DNA of 64,000 nt from Seohaeicola saemankumensis (GTDB lineage Bacteria > Pseudomonadota > Alphaproteobacteria > Rhodobacterales > Rhodobacteraceae): positions 164,188 to 228,187 of the forward strand of contig NZ_JAINWI010000015.1 in assembly GCF_021021435.1 (NCBI RefSeq), in the 5' to 3' direction. Below, one piece after another: positions 56,148 to 64,000 of the stretch. The notes beneath the pieces were generated by a model, which was given only the letters and a program-made list of their open reading frames with translations, searched no databases and was not told the DNA's origin. Every line of letters starts with the position of its first letter. Position 1 is the first letter of the stretch. The position numbers and the translations under genes were made by a program.

Positions 56148-57665
56148 TCAGACGTCATGCGTGACGGAGATCGGTGTCTTGGGTGTCAGTTCGCCCTTGA
56201 TCACCCAGATGAGCAGCAAGGCGGCAAGTCCCAGAAATCCGGCGCTGATGGGGCGCTCGATAAAGGTGGCAAAATCCCCCCTGCTCAACATCAGTGAGCG
56301 CCGCATGTTCTCTTCCAGCATCGGACCAAGAATGAAGCCCAACAACAGCGGTGCCGCCTCGAAACCAAGCTTTATCAGCAGGTAGCCAACGGTCGAGAAC
56401 CCCGCGACAAGCATCACATCCACCGTCGAACGGCTGAGGCTGTAGACGCCCACACAGATCAGCAGAACGATGGCGGGGAACAGGAACCGATAGGGTATCT
56501 GCAGGATTTTGACCCAGAACTGGATCAAAGGGATGTTGAGGATCAGCAGCATGAAATTGCCAATCAGAAAGCTGACGACAAGCCCCCAAAAAAGCTCGGG
56601 GTTTTCGGTGATCACGCGCGGGCCGGGGGCGATCCCGTGAATCATCAACGCGCCCAGCATCAGGGCCATGATGGCATCGCCAGGAATGCCAAGGGTCAAG
56701 GTCGGAATGAAGGCTGATTGCGCTGCCGCGTTATTTGCCGATTCCGGCCCCGCGATACCTTCGACCGCGCCGGTGCCGAATTTTTCGGGTGTTCTGGATG
56801 TCCGCTTTTCCACCGCATAGGACATGAACGCCGCCATCGAACCGCCACCGGTGCCCGGAAGAATGCCGACCCCGGTCCCGACAGCAGAGCCGCGCATCAT
56901 CGGCCAGAAACTCTCGCGCCATTCCTTCCGGTTGGGCATGAGACCGCGGAGCGTGATTTCGGTCTTGTCCCTGGCCCTGCCGTTCACTTTGCCGATGCTT
57001 GAAATCACCTCGACCACACCGAACAATGCCATAGCGATCACGATGATGCTGATCCCGCTGAACAGTTCGGGCACGCCGAAGGTCATCCGCATGGCGCCAC
57101 TGTTCACATCAATCCCGACCAAGCCGATCAGAAGGCCGATAAGAACGCTGGCAAGTCCGATCATCGGCTTGCCTTGGCTGATGGAACCTGCTGCCACCAA
57201 GCCCAGAACCATCATCGAGAAATAGTCCGCTGAATGGAAAGACAGGGCAAGTTGCGCCAAGGGCGGCGCCATGAAAATCAGAACGATGATCGACAGGATG
57301 CTGCCCACGAAGGACGCGATCGTGGTGATCAGCAATGCCGGTCCCGCGCGCCCCTTTTGTGTCATGGGATATCCGTCCAGACAGATCACGGCAGACGAGG
57401 CCGTGCCCGGAAGGTTCAGCAGGATCGAGGCAATCGAGCCGCCATATTGCGCGCCATAGTAGATGCCCGCGAGCATCACCAGTGCAGCAGTGGCGGGCAC
57501 ATGGAATGTCAGCGGCATCAGCAACGAGATGGCCGCCAGATGGCCGATGCCGGGCAAAACGCCAACAACCATGCCGACGCTGACGCCAAGCAGGCAATAG
57601 GCAAGGTTTTCCCAGGTCATCGCGACCGCAAAACCGAGTTCGAGACTTTCCAGAACGCCCATCAA
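56148..57665 (-). CDS. tctA: tripartite tricarboxylate transporter large permease TctA
   Basis: A 505-residue polytopic protein with about 12 membrane segments. PGIGHLAAISLLMPLTFHVP, AGIYYGAQYGGSIASILLNL and GILPGTGGGSMAAFMSYAVEK are TctA signatures. It forms the transporter channel with TctB and receives ligand from TctC. Its start overlaps tctB by ATGA. Confidence 0.95.
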   Translation of the reverse strand: MMGVLESLELGFAVAMTWENLAYCLLGVSVGMVVGVLPGIGHLAAISLLMPLTFHVPATAALVMLAGIYYGAQYGGSIASILLNLPGTASSAVICLDGYPMTQKGRAGPALLITTIASFVGSILSIIVLIFMAPPLAQLALSFHSADYFSMMVLGLVAAGSISQGKPMIGLASVLIGLLIGLVGIDVNSGAMRMTFGVPELFSGISIIVIAMALFGVVEVISSIGKVNGRARDKTEITLRGLMPNRKEWRESFWPMMRGSAVGTGVGILPGTGGGSMAAFMSYAVEKRTSRTPEKFGTGAVEGIAGPESANNAAAQSAFIPTLTLGIPGDAIMALMLGALMIHGIAPGPRVITENPELFWGLVVSFLIGNFMLLILNIPLIQFWVKILQIPYRFLFPAIVLLICVGVYSLSRSTVDVMLVAGFSTVGYLLIKLGFEAAPLLLGFILGPMLEENMRRSLMLSRGDFATFIERPISAGFLGLAALLLIWVIKGELTPKTPISVTHDV

Positions 57666-58108
57666 AAGCTCCAGTCAATAAATGCAACCTGAACGCCCAA
57701 CCCCACGGCAAACAACAGCCAGACGGCCGGGACAAGCCCCATGGCCAGAAGCAAGAGGTGCAGTTTCCTTGTGTCGGGTTCGGCAATTCCCGCCAGCATC
57801 ACTGTCGCAACACCCGCGGGCCCGAACCCCACACGCGGGATCAGAAGGGCGAAGATCAGGATCGCGAAAGGCACGAGGATGTAGGGACGCAGGTTCAACT
57901 TTGGCAGCTTCTCTTGTCTTCGAAGCGCGCCGAGGGCGATGACCACACCAAGCAAGCTGAGCATCACGCCAAGGGTCAGAGGGAAAAAACCCGGTCCCAT
58001 CTGACGCGGGGTGCCAAACCCGTAGCCGGACGTTGTGACAATGACGAAAAACCCGATAAGAACGGCGGCAAGCCCCGCAAGAAAATCTTTTGATTGCAGT
58101 ATGTTCAT
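57662..58108 (-). CDS. tctB: tripartite tricarboxylate transporter small permease TctB
   Basis: A 148-residue membrane protein with four hydrophobic segments. It opens MNILQSKDFLAGLAAVLIGF and contains GYGFGTPRQMGPGFFPLTLG, a DUF1468/TctB hallmark. The ATG at 58108 has a GGGGG site five bases upstream. It lies between tctC and tctA. Confidence 0.92.
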   Translation of the reverse strand: MNILQSKDFLAGLAAVLIGFFVIVTTSGYGFGTPRQMGPGFFPLTLGVMLSLLGVVIALGALRRQEKLPKLNLRPYILVPFAILIFALLIPRVGFGPAGVATVMLAGIAEPDTRKLHLLLLAMGLVPAVWLLFAVGLGVQVAFIDWSF

Positions 58109-58175
58109 CATCACCCCCAAGCGATAAGTGGCCGGACCTGCACTTGGCAGGCCCGGTCGTTTGCAACTGCTTGGA

Positions 58176-59141
58176 TTACTCGGGCGTGATTTCGGCTGCT
58201 TCGATGATGACACTGAAGCGTTCGCGCAGTGCGTCCAGCAGCGCCGCGAAATCCGCGCTTTCCATCGGTGACACGATAGCACCGCGCGCCGAGAAGGTTT
58301 CATTGGCTGCATCGCTGTTCAGGAAAGCAACGACATCAGCCTGGATCTTGTTCGCAATCTCGTCGGAGACGCCCGAGGGCGCGAACAGGCCAGCCCACTG
58401 GCCCGCCGCCACATTCGGCACACCGCCTTCGATCAACGTCGGCAGGTCCGGATGCGATGCCACACGCCCTTCACGGGCAACGCCAAGGATCTTGATGTCA
58501 CCGCTATCCACGAAAGGACCAACAGACGAGAGTGCGAGAACACCGATCTCGACTTCACCGGAGGCGACGGCCGTCGCCGCAGGCGCACCGCCGCGATAGG
58601 GAATATGTACCGCATCAATACCCATTTCGTAATTGATCCATTCGGGCACGATATGGTTGAGCGAACCGATACCGGCAGAACCGAAGCTGACCTCGCCCGG
58701 GTTGGCTAGGGCATAGGCCACATATTCTTCCGTTGTATTGAAGGGTGCATCTTTATAGGCGGCCAGAACCAGCGGCGTGTCGCTGATCATCGTGATCGGG
58801 CGGAAATCCTCGGCCGGATTGTAGGGGATATCGTCAAACAGATACGGGTTGATGACGTTCACGCCCATGTCGGCCACGAAAAGCGTGTGTCCGTCGGGCT
58901 CTGACATGGCCACGGCAGTTGCGGCCACAAAGCCTGCACCACCGGTGCGGTTGTCAACGATGACCTCCTGCCCCCATTCGGAGGACATTGCCTCGGCTAC
59001 CGTGCGTGCGGCGATATCCGCGATCCCGCCCGGAGCGTAGGGGACAATGATGGTGACAGTCTGGCTGGGCCAGCTTTGTGCAAATACAGGCGTCGAAACC
59101 AGCAGAAACGCCCCTGCAGCGGCGCTGATAATCTTGTTCAT
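58176..59141 (-). CDS. tctC: Bug-family TctC tricarboxylate-binding protein
   Basis: A 321-residue periplasmic protein. Its signal peptide is about residues 1-22 (ending VFAQ), followed by WPSQTVTIIVPYAPGGIADIA, the Bug-family start, and VDNRTGGAGFVAATAVA. I chose the ATG at 59141 with GGGAGGA upstream. It is first in the minus arm, directly after the shared regulatory gap. The ligand may be an aromatic acid or polycarboxylate. Confidence 0.94.
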   Translation of the reverse strand: MNKIISAAAGAFLLVSTPVFAQSWPSQTVTIIVPYAPGGIADIAARTVAEAMSSEWGQEVIVDNRTGGAGFVAATAVAMSEPDGHTLFVADMGVNVINPYLFDDIPYNPAEDFRPITMISDTPLVLAAYKDAPFNTTEEYVAYALANPGEVSFGSAGIGSLNHIVPEWINYEMGIDAVHIPYRGGAPAATAVASGEVEIGVLALSSVGPFVDSGDIKILGVAREGRVASHPDLPTLIEGGVPNVAAGQWAGLFAPSGVSDEIANKIQADVVAFLNSDAANETFSARGAIVSPMESADFAALLDALRERFSVIIEAAEITPE

Positions 59142-59247
59142 GTCGTTCCTCCCATGGATGACAAGGTCGGGCTGAGCCCGATTCCAGTGTTCTCGTGCTG
59201 CGCCGGAGCGCCATGCGACAGACCTCCTCAGCCCTGTCGTCAAGACC

Positions 59248-59262
59248 ATTGGTTTAACCAAT
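59248..59262. promoter_or_regulatory. FadR/GntR-type operator palindrome
   Basis: ATTGGT and ACCAAT form a perfect 6-bp palindrome with three bases (TTA) between, matching the TGGT-N3-ACCA core bound by FadR-class regulators. It lies between tctC and the divergent gntR gene. A second copy of its right half (TTAACCAATCC) recurs at 60040-60050 before the next plus-strand gene. Confidence 0.65.
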
Positions 59263-59275
59263 CCTATTTATTGGT

Positions 59276-59289
59276 CAAGAAATTTCTTG
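59276..59289. repeat. perfect 14-bp palindrome
   Basis: CAAGAAATTTCTTG reads the same on both strands and lies 13 bases from the operator palindrome in the same divergent gap. It may be a second binding site or an AT-rich promoter element. Confidence 0.4.
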
Positions 59290-59347
59290 CGCCCGTTCAA
59301 GTTGCGGTCTAAATCAATCTCAGTCCGCGTCGCTTGGGAGACGACCC

Positions 59348-60043
59348 TTGGAAGATCATCATGCTGCCCTGGTTCAGTTGCGCGCTTACCTGTCACAGGT
59401 CGACAATGCGCCGAACACACGGCTACCCGCCGAACGGGAACTTGCCAAAGCCGTAGGCACATCCCGGGGAGAGTTGCGCAAGGCGTTGGCCGTGCTTGAA
59501 GCAGAGGGTTTGATCTGGCGGCATGTCGGCAAAGGGACATTCGTTGCACTGGGCAAACCCTTTGAAACCTACAATCTTGCCGAGATCGCGCAAAGGTCCA
59601 ACCCGCGCGAAGTCATGCGCGCGCGGCTGACATTCGAGCCCGCTATAGCTGCCGAAGCCGCAATGAATGCAAGTCCTATGGACGTGAATGGCCTGCAATC
59701 CTGCGCGGTGGACAGCCGCAATGCCCGCACATGGCGCGAGTATGAATCCTGCGACAACAGGTTTCACAAACTGGTCGCGGATAGCACGCATAACCAGATC
59801 ACTTCTGCGGTATTCGATGTGCTGGCCGGCATCCGCAGGGCTGTCGTGTGGGGGCGCCTGAGAGAGGATCGGGACTGCCCGCCGCCGGACCACCATTCCT
59901 TTTACGAACATGACCAGATCATCGCGGCCATTGCAGACCGCGACCCCGTTGCCGCATCTGCCGCGATGTTGACGCATCTCAATTCGGTAGAACGCAATCT
60001 TTTTGCGATCAAACAAACGGCTGCTTCCAACAAACCGGCTTAA
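59348..60043 (+). CDS. FadR-type GntR regulator (FCD domain)
   Basis: A 231-residue protein. The winged-helix start RLPAERELAKAVGTSRGELRKALAVLEAEG is followed by a helical FCD domain with the metal or ligand histidines in DNRFHKLVADSTHN and HHSFYEHDQII. It starts with a TTG preceded by a GGGAG site at seven bases. It is divergent from tctCBA and cotranscribed with the RraA and FAH genes, so it probably responds to the imported acid and controls both arms. Confidence 0.9.
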   Translation: MEDHHAALVQLRAYLSQVDNAPNTRLPAERELAKAVGTSRGELRKALAVLEAEGLIWRHVGKGTFVALGKPFETYNLAEIAQRSNPREVMRARLTFEPAIAAEAAMNASPMDVNGLQSCAVDSRNARTWREYESCDNRFHKLVADSTHNQITSAVFDVLAGIRRAVVWGRLREDRDCPPPDHHSFYEHDQIIAAIADRDPVAASAAMLTHLNSVERNLFAIKQTAASNKPA

Positions 60044-60059
60044 CCAATCCAACCAATAG
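60040..60059 (+). promoter_or_regulatory. repeated half-operator before the second RraA gene
   Basis: TTAACCAATCC at 60040-60050 is identical to 11 bases of the operator at 59248, and a further ACCAAT follows at 60052-60057. The site overlaps the gntR stop codon and lies 30-40 bases before the next start, so it may give separate control of the two enzyme genes. Confidence 0.4.
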
Positions 60060-60081
60060 ACAGAATCAGGCCAAGGAATAC

Positions 60082-60756
60082 ATGATGAGCACTCCGATCA
60101 AACTCGACACCGCGTTTCTCGACCGCTATCGTGTGCTGTCGACATCGACAGTATCGGATGCATTGGACAAGCTGGGGCTGGTCGGCGCGGTTGAAGGCCT
60201 TGTTCCGCTAGACCCTGACACCGATATCGCAGGTCAGGCCTTTACGGTCGCCTACCTTCCTGCCGATCATATGGGGGGAACAGTAGGCGATTTCCTTGAC
60301 GACCTCGGACCCGGCGATGTCATCGCGATCGACAATCGTGGACGTATGGATTGCACGGTCTGGGGCAACATCATGACAGAGGTTGCCAAACGGCGCGGCA
60401 TCGAAGGCACCGTTATTGACGGCGTGAACCGCGACCTGCAGGAAAGCCGCGAATATGACTATCCGATCTGGTCGCGTCGTGGCCATATGCGCACAGGCAA
60501 GGACCGCGTAACGCTGCAATCCGTGTCCGTCCCGATCTGTCTGGGCACCGTGCGCGTCGATCCGGGCGACCTGATCCGTGCGGACGGGAATGGTGTCGTC
60601 GTCGTTCCGCTGGCCCATGTGCAAACTGTTCTCGATACAGCCGAAGCTATCGAAGAGAAGGAGAACGCCATTCTGACGGAAATCCGCAAAGGCGTTCCGC
60701 TTGGGAAAGCGCGTGCGCTTCATGGCTATCACGCTTTGCAGACTCGCGGCGCCTGA
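60082..60756 (+). CDS. RraA-family aldolase/decarboxylase (second copy)
   Basis: A 224-residue protein. It keeps the RraA fold motifs (SVSDALDKLGLVGAVEG-like TVSDALDKLGLVGAVEG at the start, AIDNRGRMDCTVWGNI and VIDGVNRD later), but differs strongly from the RraA gene at 55393. Such proteins are HMG or related aldolases or oxaloacetate decarboxylases. The loop GTVIDGVNRDLQESREYDYP carries the conserved Asp and Arg. AAGGA precedes the ATG; the second Met (60085) is an alternative. Confidence 0.82.
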   Translation: MMSTPIKLDTAFLDRYRVLSTSTVSDALDKLGLVGAVEGLVPLDPDTDIAGQAFTVAYLPADHMGGTVGDFLDDLGPGDVIAIDNRGRMDCTVWGNIMTEVAKRRGIEGTVIDGVNRDLQESREYDYPIWSRRGHMRTGKDRVTLQSVSVPICLGTVRVDPGDLIRADGNGVVVVPLAHVQTVLDTAEAIEEKENAILTEIRKGVPLGKARALHGYHALQTRGA

Positions 60757-60775
60757 TCACATAAAGGAAGAAAAA

Positions 60776-61483
60776 ATGAACACTCTTGAACGCTCCAAGG
60801 GCTTCGTCATCGAACCACAGGCGCAGGTTTCTGTCCCGGTGCGTGGCACAGAGGATCGCTTTCCGGTTCACCGCATCTATTGCGTCGGACGCAACTATGC
60901 AGCCCATGCTGTCGAAATGGGACATGATCCGGACAAGGAACCCCCGTTCTTTTTCCAGAAAAGCCCATCCAATCTTGTCACGGATGGTCAGGATTTTCCC
61001 TATCCCCAAGTAACGCAGGATGTGCACCACGAGATCGAGCTTGTTGTTGCCCTCTCCTCTGGTGGGCGCGATATACCGGTCGAACGCGCGCTGGACTGTG
61101 TCTATGGCTATGCGGTCGGTCTTGACATGACGCGGCGCGATATTCAGGCAGAGCTCAAGAAGATGTCCCGCCCTTGGGACGCGGCCAAGTCATTCGAGCA
61201 TTCGGCCCCCTGCAGCGAACTTGTCCCCGCAACCGAGATTGGCCACCCTTCTGCTGGTGCGATCTGGTTGAAGATCAATGGTGAAACCCGTCAGGAGGGC
61301 GATCTGGATCAACTGATCTGGAAGACCCCCGAGGTGATCGCGCATCTTTCAAGCCTCTTCGAACTCCGGGCCGGAGATCTGATCATGACCGGCACACCGT
61401 CGGGTGTCGGGCCGGTGCTTCGTGGCGACGCGCTGCACGGGTTCGTTGCAGGTGTAGGCGATCTGCATTGCACCGTCGCATAA
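60776..61483 (+). CDS. FAH-family hydrolase/decarboxylase
   Basis: A 235-residue protein close to the FAH gene of the gentisate operon (9773). IYCVGRNYAAHAVEMGHDPDK, VHHEIELVVAL with the metal ligands and GDLIMTGTPSGVGPVL are shared. It could hydrolyse an acylpyruvate or decarboxylate oxaloacetate. Together with the two RraA enzymes it would process an oxoacid derived from the transported compound. The ATG at 60776 follows AAAGGA. Confidence 0.88.
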   Translation: MNTLERSKGFVIEPQAQVSVPVRGTEDRFPVHRIYCVGRNYAAHAVEMGHDPDKEPPFFFQKSPSNLVTDGQDFPYPQVTQDVHHEIELVVALSSGGRDIPVERALDCVYGYAVGLDMTRRDIQAELKKMSRPWDAAKSFEHSAPCSELVPATEIGHPSAGAIWLKINGETRQEGDLDQLIWKTPEVIAHLSSLFELRAGDLIMTGTPSGVGPVLRGDALHGFVAGVGDLHCTVA

Positions 61484-61602
61484 CCTAACCCTGTGCCACG
61501 TGCTGTCGGGCACCTTGCAAAGCCTGGCAGCCCCCCATTTTTGGTTGGATGCGGCCTTGCTTTAACAACCGCATCACAACGCTTTGACGGCAGGAGCTTG
61601 CC

Positions 61603-62427
61603 TTGGAAATCACCAGCGAATTTGCAGTCCTTGCAGCCGTCATGCTGCTTGCAGGTGCTGCCACGGGCATCCTTGCGGGTGTTTTCGGCGTCGGTGGCGG
61701 TGCTCTTATGGTGCCCGTGCTTTACGAGGTCTTCGGTCTTATGGCCGTGTCCGACGAGGTGCGGATGCCGTTGGCGGTTGGCACATCGCTTGCGATCATC
61801 ATTCCGACCTCGATCAAGTCCTATCGCGGGCATAGATCACGGGGCGCGGTGGACGATGCGCTATTGCGGTCATGGGCAGTGCCGATCATCGCAGGTGTGC
61901 TGATCGGGGCTGTCATCGCGCGCTACGCCTCGCCGATTGTCATGCAGATCGTCTTTGTTGCGGTGGCTGGCACGAATGCGGTCAAACTCATCAGCGGTAC
62001 AACACGCTGGGATATCGCCACGGACCTGCCGAAAGGATGGCTTCTGCGCGCCTATGGCGGCCTGATCGGCTTGCTGTCTTCCCTGATGGGAATTGGTGGC
62101 GGCCAGATCGCCAATATCATCATGACCCTGCACGGGCGGGCGATACATCAGGCTGTTGCCACATCCGCCGGGATCGGGGTGCTGATCTCGGTGCCTGGTG
62201 CATTGGGCTATATTCTGGCCGGTCTGGGACAACCGGGTTTGCCAGCAGGTGCCATAGGCTATGTGTCCCTGTTGGGGATATTGTTTTTTGCACCGACAAC
62301 CGTGCTGACCGCGAACCTCGGCGTGCGCCTTGCCCATAGCCTGTCCCGCCGCAAGCTTGAACTGGCTTTCGGTGTTTTCCTGTTACTGGTCTGCTTGCGG
62401 TTCGTCTGGGCCATCGTCGCACAATGA
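61603..62427 (+). CDS. TSUP (TauE/SafE) family permease
   Basis: A 274-residue membrane protein with about eight hydrophobic segments and two glycine-rich repeats (GILAGVFGVGGGALMVPVL and LMGIGGGQIANIIMTL), characteristic of the TauE/SafE superfamily that exports sulfite or organosulfonates. It starts with a TTG after an AGGAG site at six bases. It is followed closely by a second member. The substrate is unknown. Confidence 0.88.
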   Translation: MEITSEFAVLAAVMLLAGAATGILAGVFGVGGGALMVPVLYEVFGLMAVSDEVRMPLAVGTSLAIIIPTSIKSYRGHRSRGAVDDALLRSWAVPIIAGVLIGAVIARYASPIVMQIVFVAVAGTNAVKLISGTTRWDIATDLPKGWLLRAYGGLIGLLSSLMGIGGGQIANIIMTLHGRAIHQAVATSAGIGVLISVPGALGYILAGLGQPGLPAGAIGYVSLLGILFFAPTTVLTANLGVRLAHSLSRRKLELAFGVFLLLVCLRFVWAIVAQ

Positions 62428-62440
62428 GGCGTATGGAGCC

Positions 62441-63169
62441 ATGATCTGGGCTATCCTGGCGCTAGCCCTCGGCGGCATTGTGAAAGGCGCAATCGGCGCA
62501 GGCGTGCCAGTTATCGCAATTCCCGTCCTGACAATGACCCACGACGTCCATTTTGCCGTAGCTGTTCTGCTTGCCCCGAACCTTGTCGCCAATATGTGGC
62601 AAGCCTGGAATTATCGGTCCGACCTTCTGCCAAGGGGGTTTCTGATCCCTTTCGCGCTTGGCGGTGCCGCCGGTGTGGCGGTCGGCACCTACGGTCTGAC
62701 ACGCGTACCGCAAGAGGGGCTGTCGCTGATCGTCGCCTCGGCCGTTCTAGTTTATGTGGCGATCCGGCTGGCCAATCCCAGCCTCGCACTCCCCTTTCGG
62801 CTTGGCCGTATTCTGGCGCTACCGGTGGGCGCAGCTGCCGGAATTCTGCAGGGCGCAACAGGCGTGTCCGCCCCGATTTCCCTGACCTTCCTGAACGCGC
62901 TACAACTGGACAGACGCGTCTTTATCGGAACAATTGCAGTGTTTTTTACAGCGCTGACCATCATGCAGATACCGGCGCTCGCAGTCACCGGTATTCTTAC
63001 GCCGGAACGCGCCCTGATCAGCGTCATAGCCTTGGCGACCGTCTTGAGTTTCATGCCATTGGGCGCGTTCCTCGCCAAACGCCTCTCACGTCGCTTCTTT
63101 GACCGTGTAACGCTTGGTTTACTGGTCGTGCTGGCCAGCAAGATTTTCATTGATGTCTTGGTGCTTTGA
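62441..63169 (+). CDS. TSUP (TauE/SafE) family permease, second copy
   Basis: A 242-residue membrane protein with seven or eight hydrophobic segments. ALALGGIVKGAIGAGVPVIA and AAAGILQGATGVSAPI are the two family repeats. It starts 13 bases after the first TSUP gene. Two adjacent but different TSUP genes may form a heteromer or act separately. Confidence 0.85.
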   Translation: MIWAILALALGGIVKGAIGAGVPVIAIPVLTMTHDVHFAVAVLLAPNLVANMWQAWNYRSDLLPRGFLIPFALGGAAGVAVGTYGLTRVPQEGLSLIVASAVLVYVAIRLANPSLALPFRLGRILALPVGAAAGILQGATGVSAPISLTFLNALQLDRRVFIGTIAVFFTALTIMQIPALAVTGILTPERALISVIALATVLSFMPLGAFLAKRLSRRFFDRVTLGLLVVLASKIFIDVLVL

Positions 63170-64000
63170 AAACTTGGTGCCGCCGAGCGTGGTAGAAACC
63201 CGACCTGCGGCAGGCAGAAGCAGGCGGGACATGTTTAAGCAAATGCCGGGAAGCTGCCGTAGTCGACGTTAAATTGACGAGGGAAGACCCTGAAGGACAT
63301 TCCCGCTTCACGCTGTATTCTCTGGTTTTCGTGAGAAAGGCAGAAATTCGGTTTGGTGCATTTGCGGTGGGATTTGATCGGGTAACGGGGCACATATGTC
63401 TGACGGCCGCTTCGCTAGTCTCATGGCTTGCGTGTAATTTGAGTTTTCGCCCAAAAGGAATTCTTTAGAGGAATTGAGCACATAGCGTGCTATGACGCGC
63501 TCTGGATGTGCTATGCGTGAGCAATGAAAGAAACCTTGGCAAATGGCCATGACCGCGCCCAATCCGATCTTTCACGGCGCAACCAAGGGGGTGACGGATT
63601 CCAGTTTCAGGTTCGTGCCAGTAGCTGGCGAGATCCTGTTTGACTGCCGGAGGTCTAGGGCTCCAATTCAGAGAATGAGCTGACCTATAACCCCTTCCCT
63701 TTCGACGCGGTATGAATCGAGGCTGTGATCCTGACCTATGCGCGTATCGACCATGCAGGCCGTCTGCCAAAAATGGTGAAAGTCGGTTTCTCCGGTGTAA
63801 TCCCTGCCACAGTCGCCACCGCAGATCTGTGCAAGGTAATGCAGCCTGACAGTGCTTATATCGAACAGTATGAGCGCGAACATCTTGACCGGTGCCGGGC
63901 CGCGCGGCATCACAACCTCTACAAGTGTCGTGCCGACCACCTTGGTAGCAAGCTGCGCAGCCTGGATTGGATGCGCGGTCACCGTCTCTGAAATCCCCAA
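63170..64000. other. terminal region without a supported gene
   Basis: These 831 bases hold only short, weak open frames on both strands; the longest, on the minus strand from the window edge to 63668, has the segment QLATKVVGTTLVEVVMPRGP but no family I recognise. Base composition looks more AT-rich and codon use less regular than in the neighbours. It may be decayed DNA, or the end of a gene that begins beyond the window. Confidence 0.35.

Noticed and set aside
1..64000. tRNA, rRNA, CRISPR array, intact insertion sequence or prophage
   Set aside because: I scanned the intergenic gaps for T-loop motifs, direct-repeat arrays and transposase-like frames and found none convincing.

Overview
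The window looks like chromosomal DNA of an alphaproteobacterium of the Rhodobacteraceae (Roseobacter-type). The evidence is the high GC content, the abundance of TRAP and tripartite tricarboxylate transporters, the core block rpoZ-spoT-DUF2062-pdxJ-acpS-lepB-rnc-era-DUF1491-recO, the Irr/Fur-type iron genes bfr-bfd-hemP, and dense operons with ATGA stop/start overlaps. I saw no rRNA, tRNA, CRISPR array, phage or intact insertion sequence. Genus cannot be fixed from sequence alone.

Layout. 1-3499: a TAXI-type TRAP uptake system (binding protein, DUF1850, fused DctQM). 3652-6744: a lipoprotein subtilase and a GNAT acetyltransferase. 6820-8425 (minus): an iron operon (small ORF, hemP, Cys-rich protein, bfd, bfr). 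8553-11499 (minus): a gentisate pathway (3-hydroxybenzoate 6-hydroxylase type enzyme, FAH-family hydrolase, gentisate dioxygenase), divergent from a marR gene, with a near-consensus promoter overlaid by a MarR-like palindrome. 12090-25994: a large catabolic divergon. Its minus arm holds a GntR/UTRA regulator, a LeuC/LeuD-like hydratase and a DctPQM TRAP transporter. Its plus arm holds a tautomerase-SnoaL fusion, HyuB, HyuA, an isochorismatase-fold hydrolase without its Cys, an ICL/PEP-mutase lyase, an FAD dehydrogenase and a TetR regulator. 26002-36272 (minus): core housekeeping genes. 36450-40855: NYN nuclease, cytochrome c, ispH, DUF3429, GST, rnhA, TRIC channel. 40860-42833: an OB-fold pseudogene and a GMC oxidoreductase. 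43162-52156: a complete chemotaxis operon (STAS, cheY, cheA, cheW, mcp, cheW, cheR, cheB and a soluble protein with two degenerate MCP tips). 52187-53024: two truncated, frameshifted pseudogenes (tetR and SDR) fused head to head, then htpX. 54416-61483: a second catabolic divergon (TctCBA transporter, two RraA-family aldolases, a D-2-hydroxyacid dehydrogenase and an FAH-family hydrolase under a FadR-type GntR). 61603-63169: two TSUP/TauE permeases. The last 830 bases hold no gene I can support.

The most interesting part is the 12-26 kb divergon. Read together, its enzymes fit hydrolysis of a cyclic imide or amide, de-amidation, hydration of a cis-alkenedioate and cleavage of the resulting alkylmalate. 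A competing reading is that the LeuCD pair is a maleate hydratase completing the direct-hydrolysis branch of the neighbouring gentisate pathway. Both are inferences. The double-tip pseudo-MCP in the chemotaxis operon is the second item worth attention.
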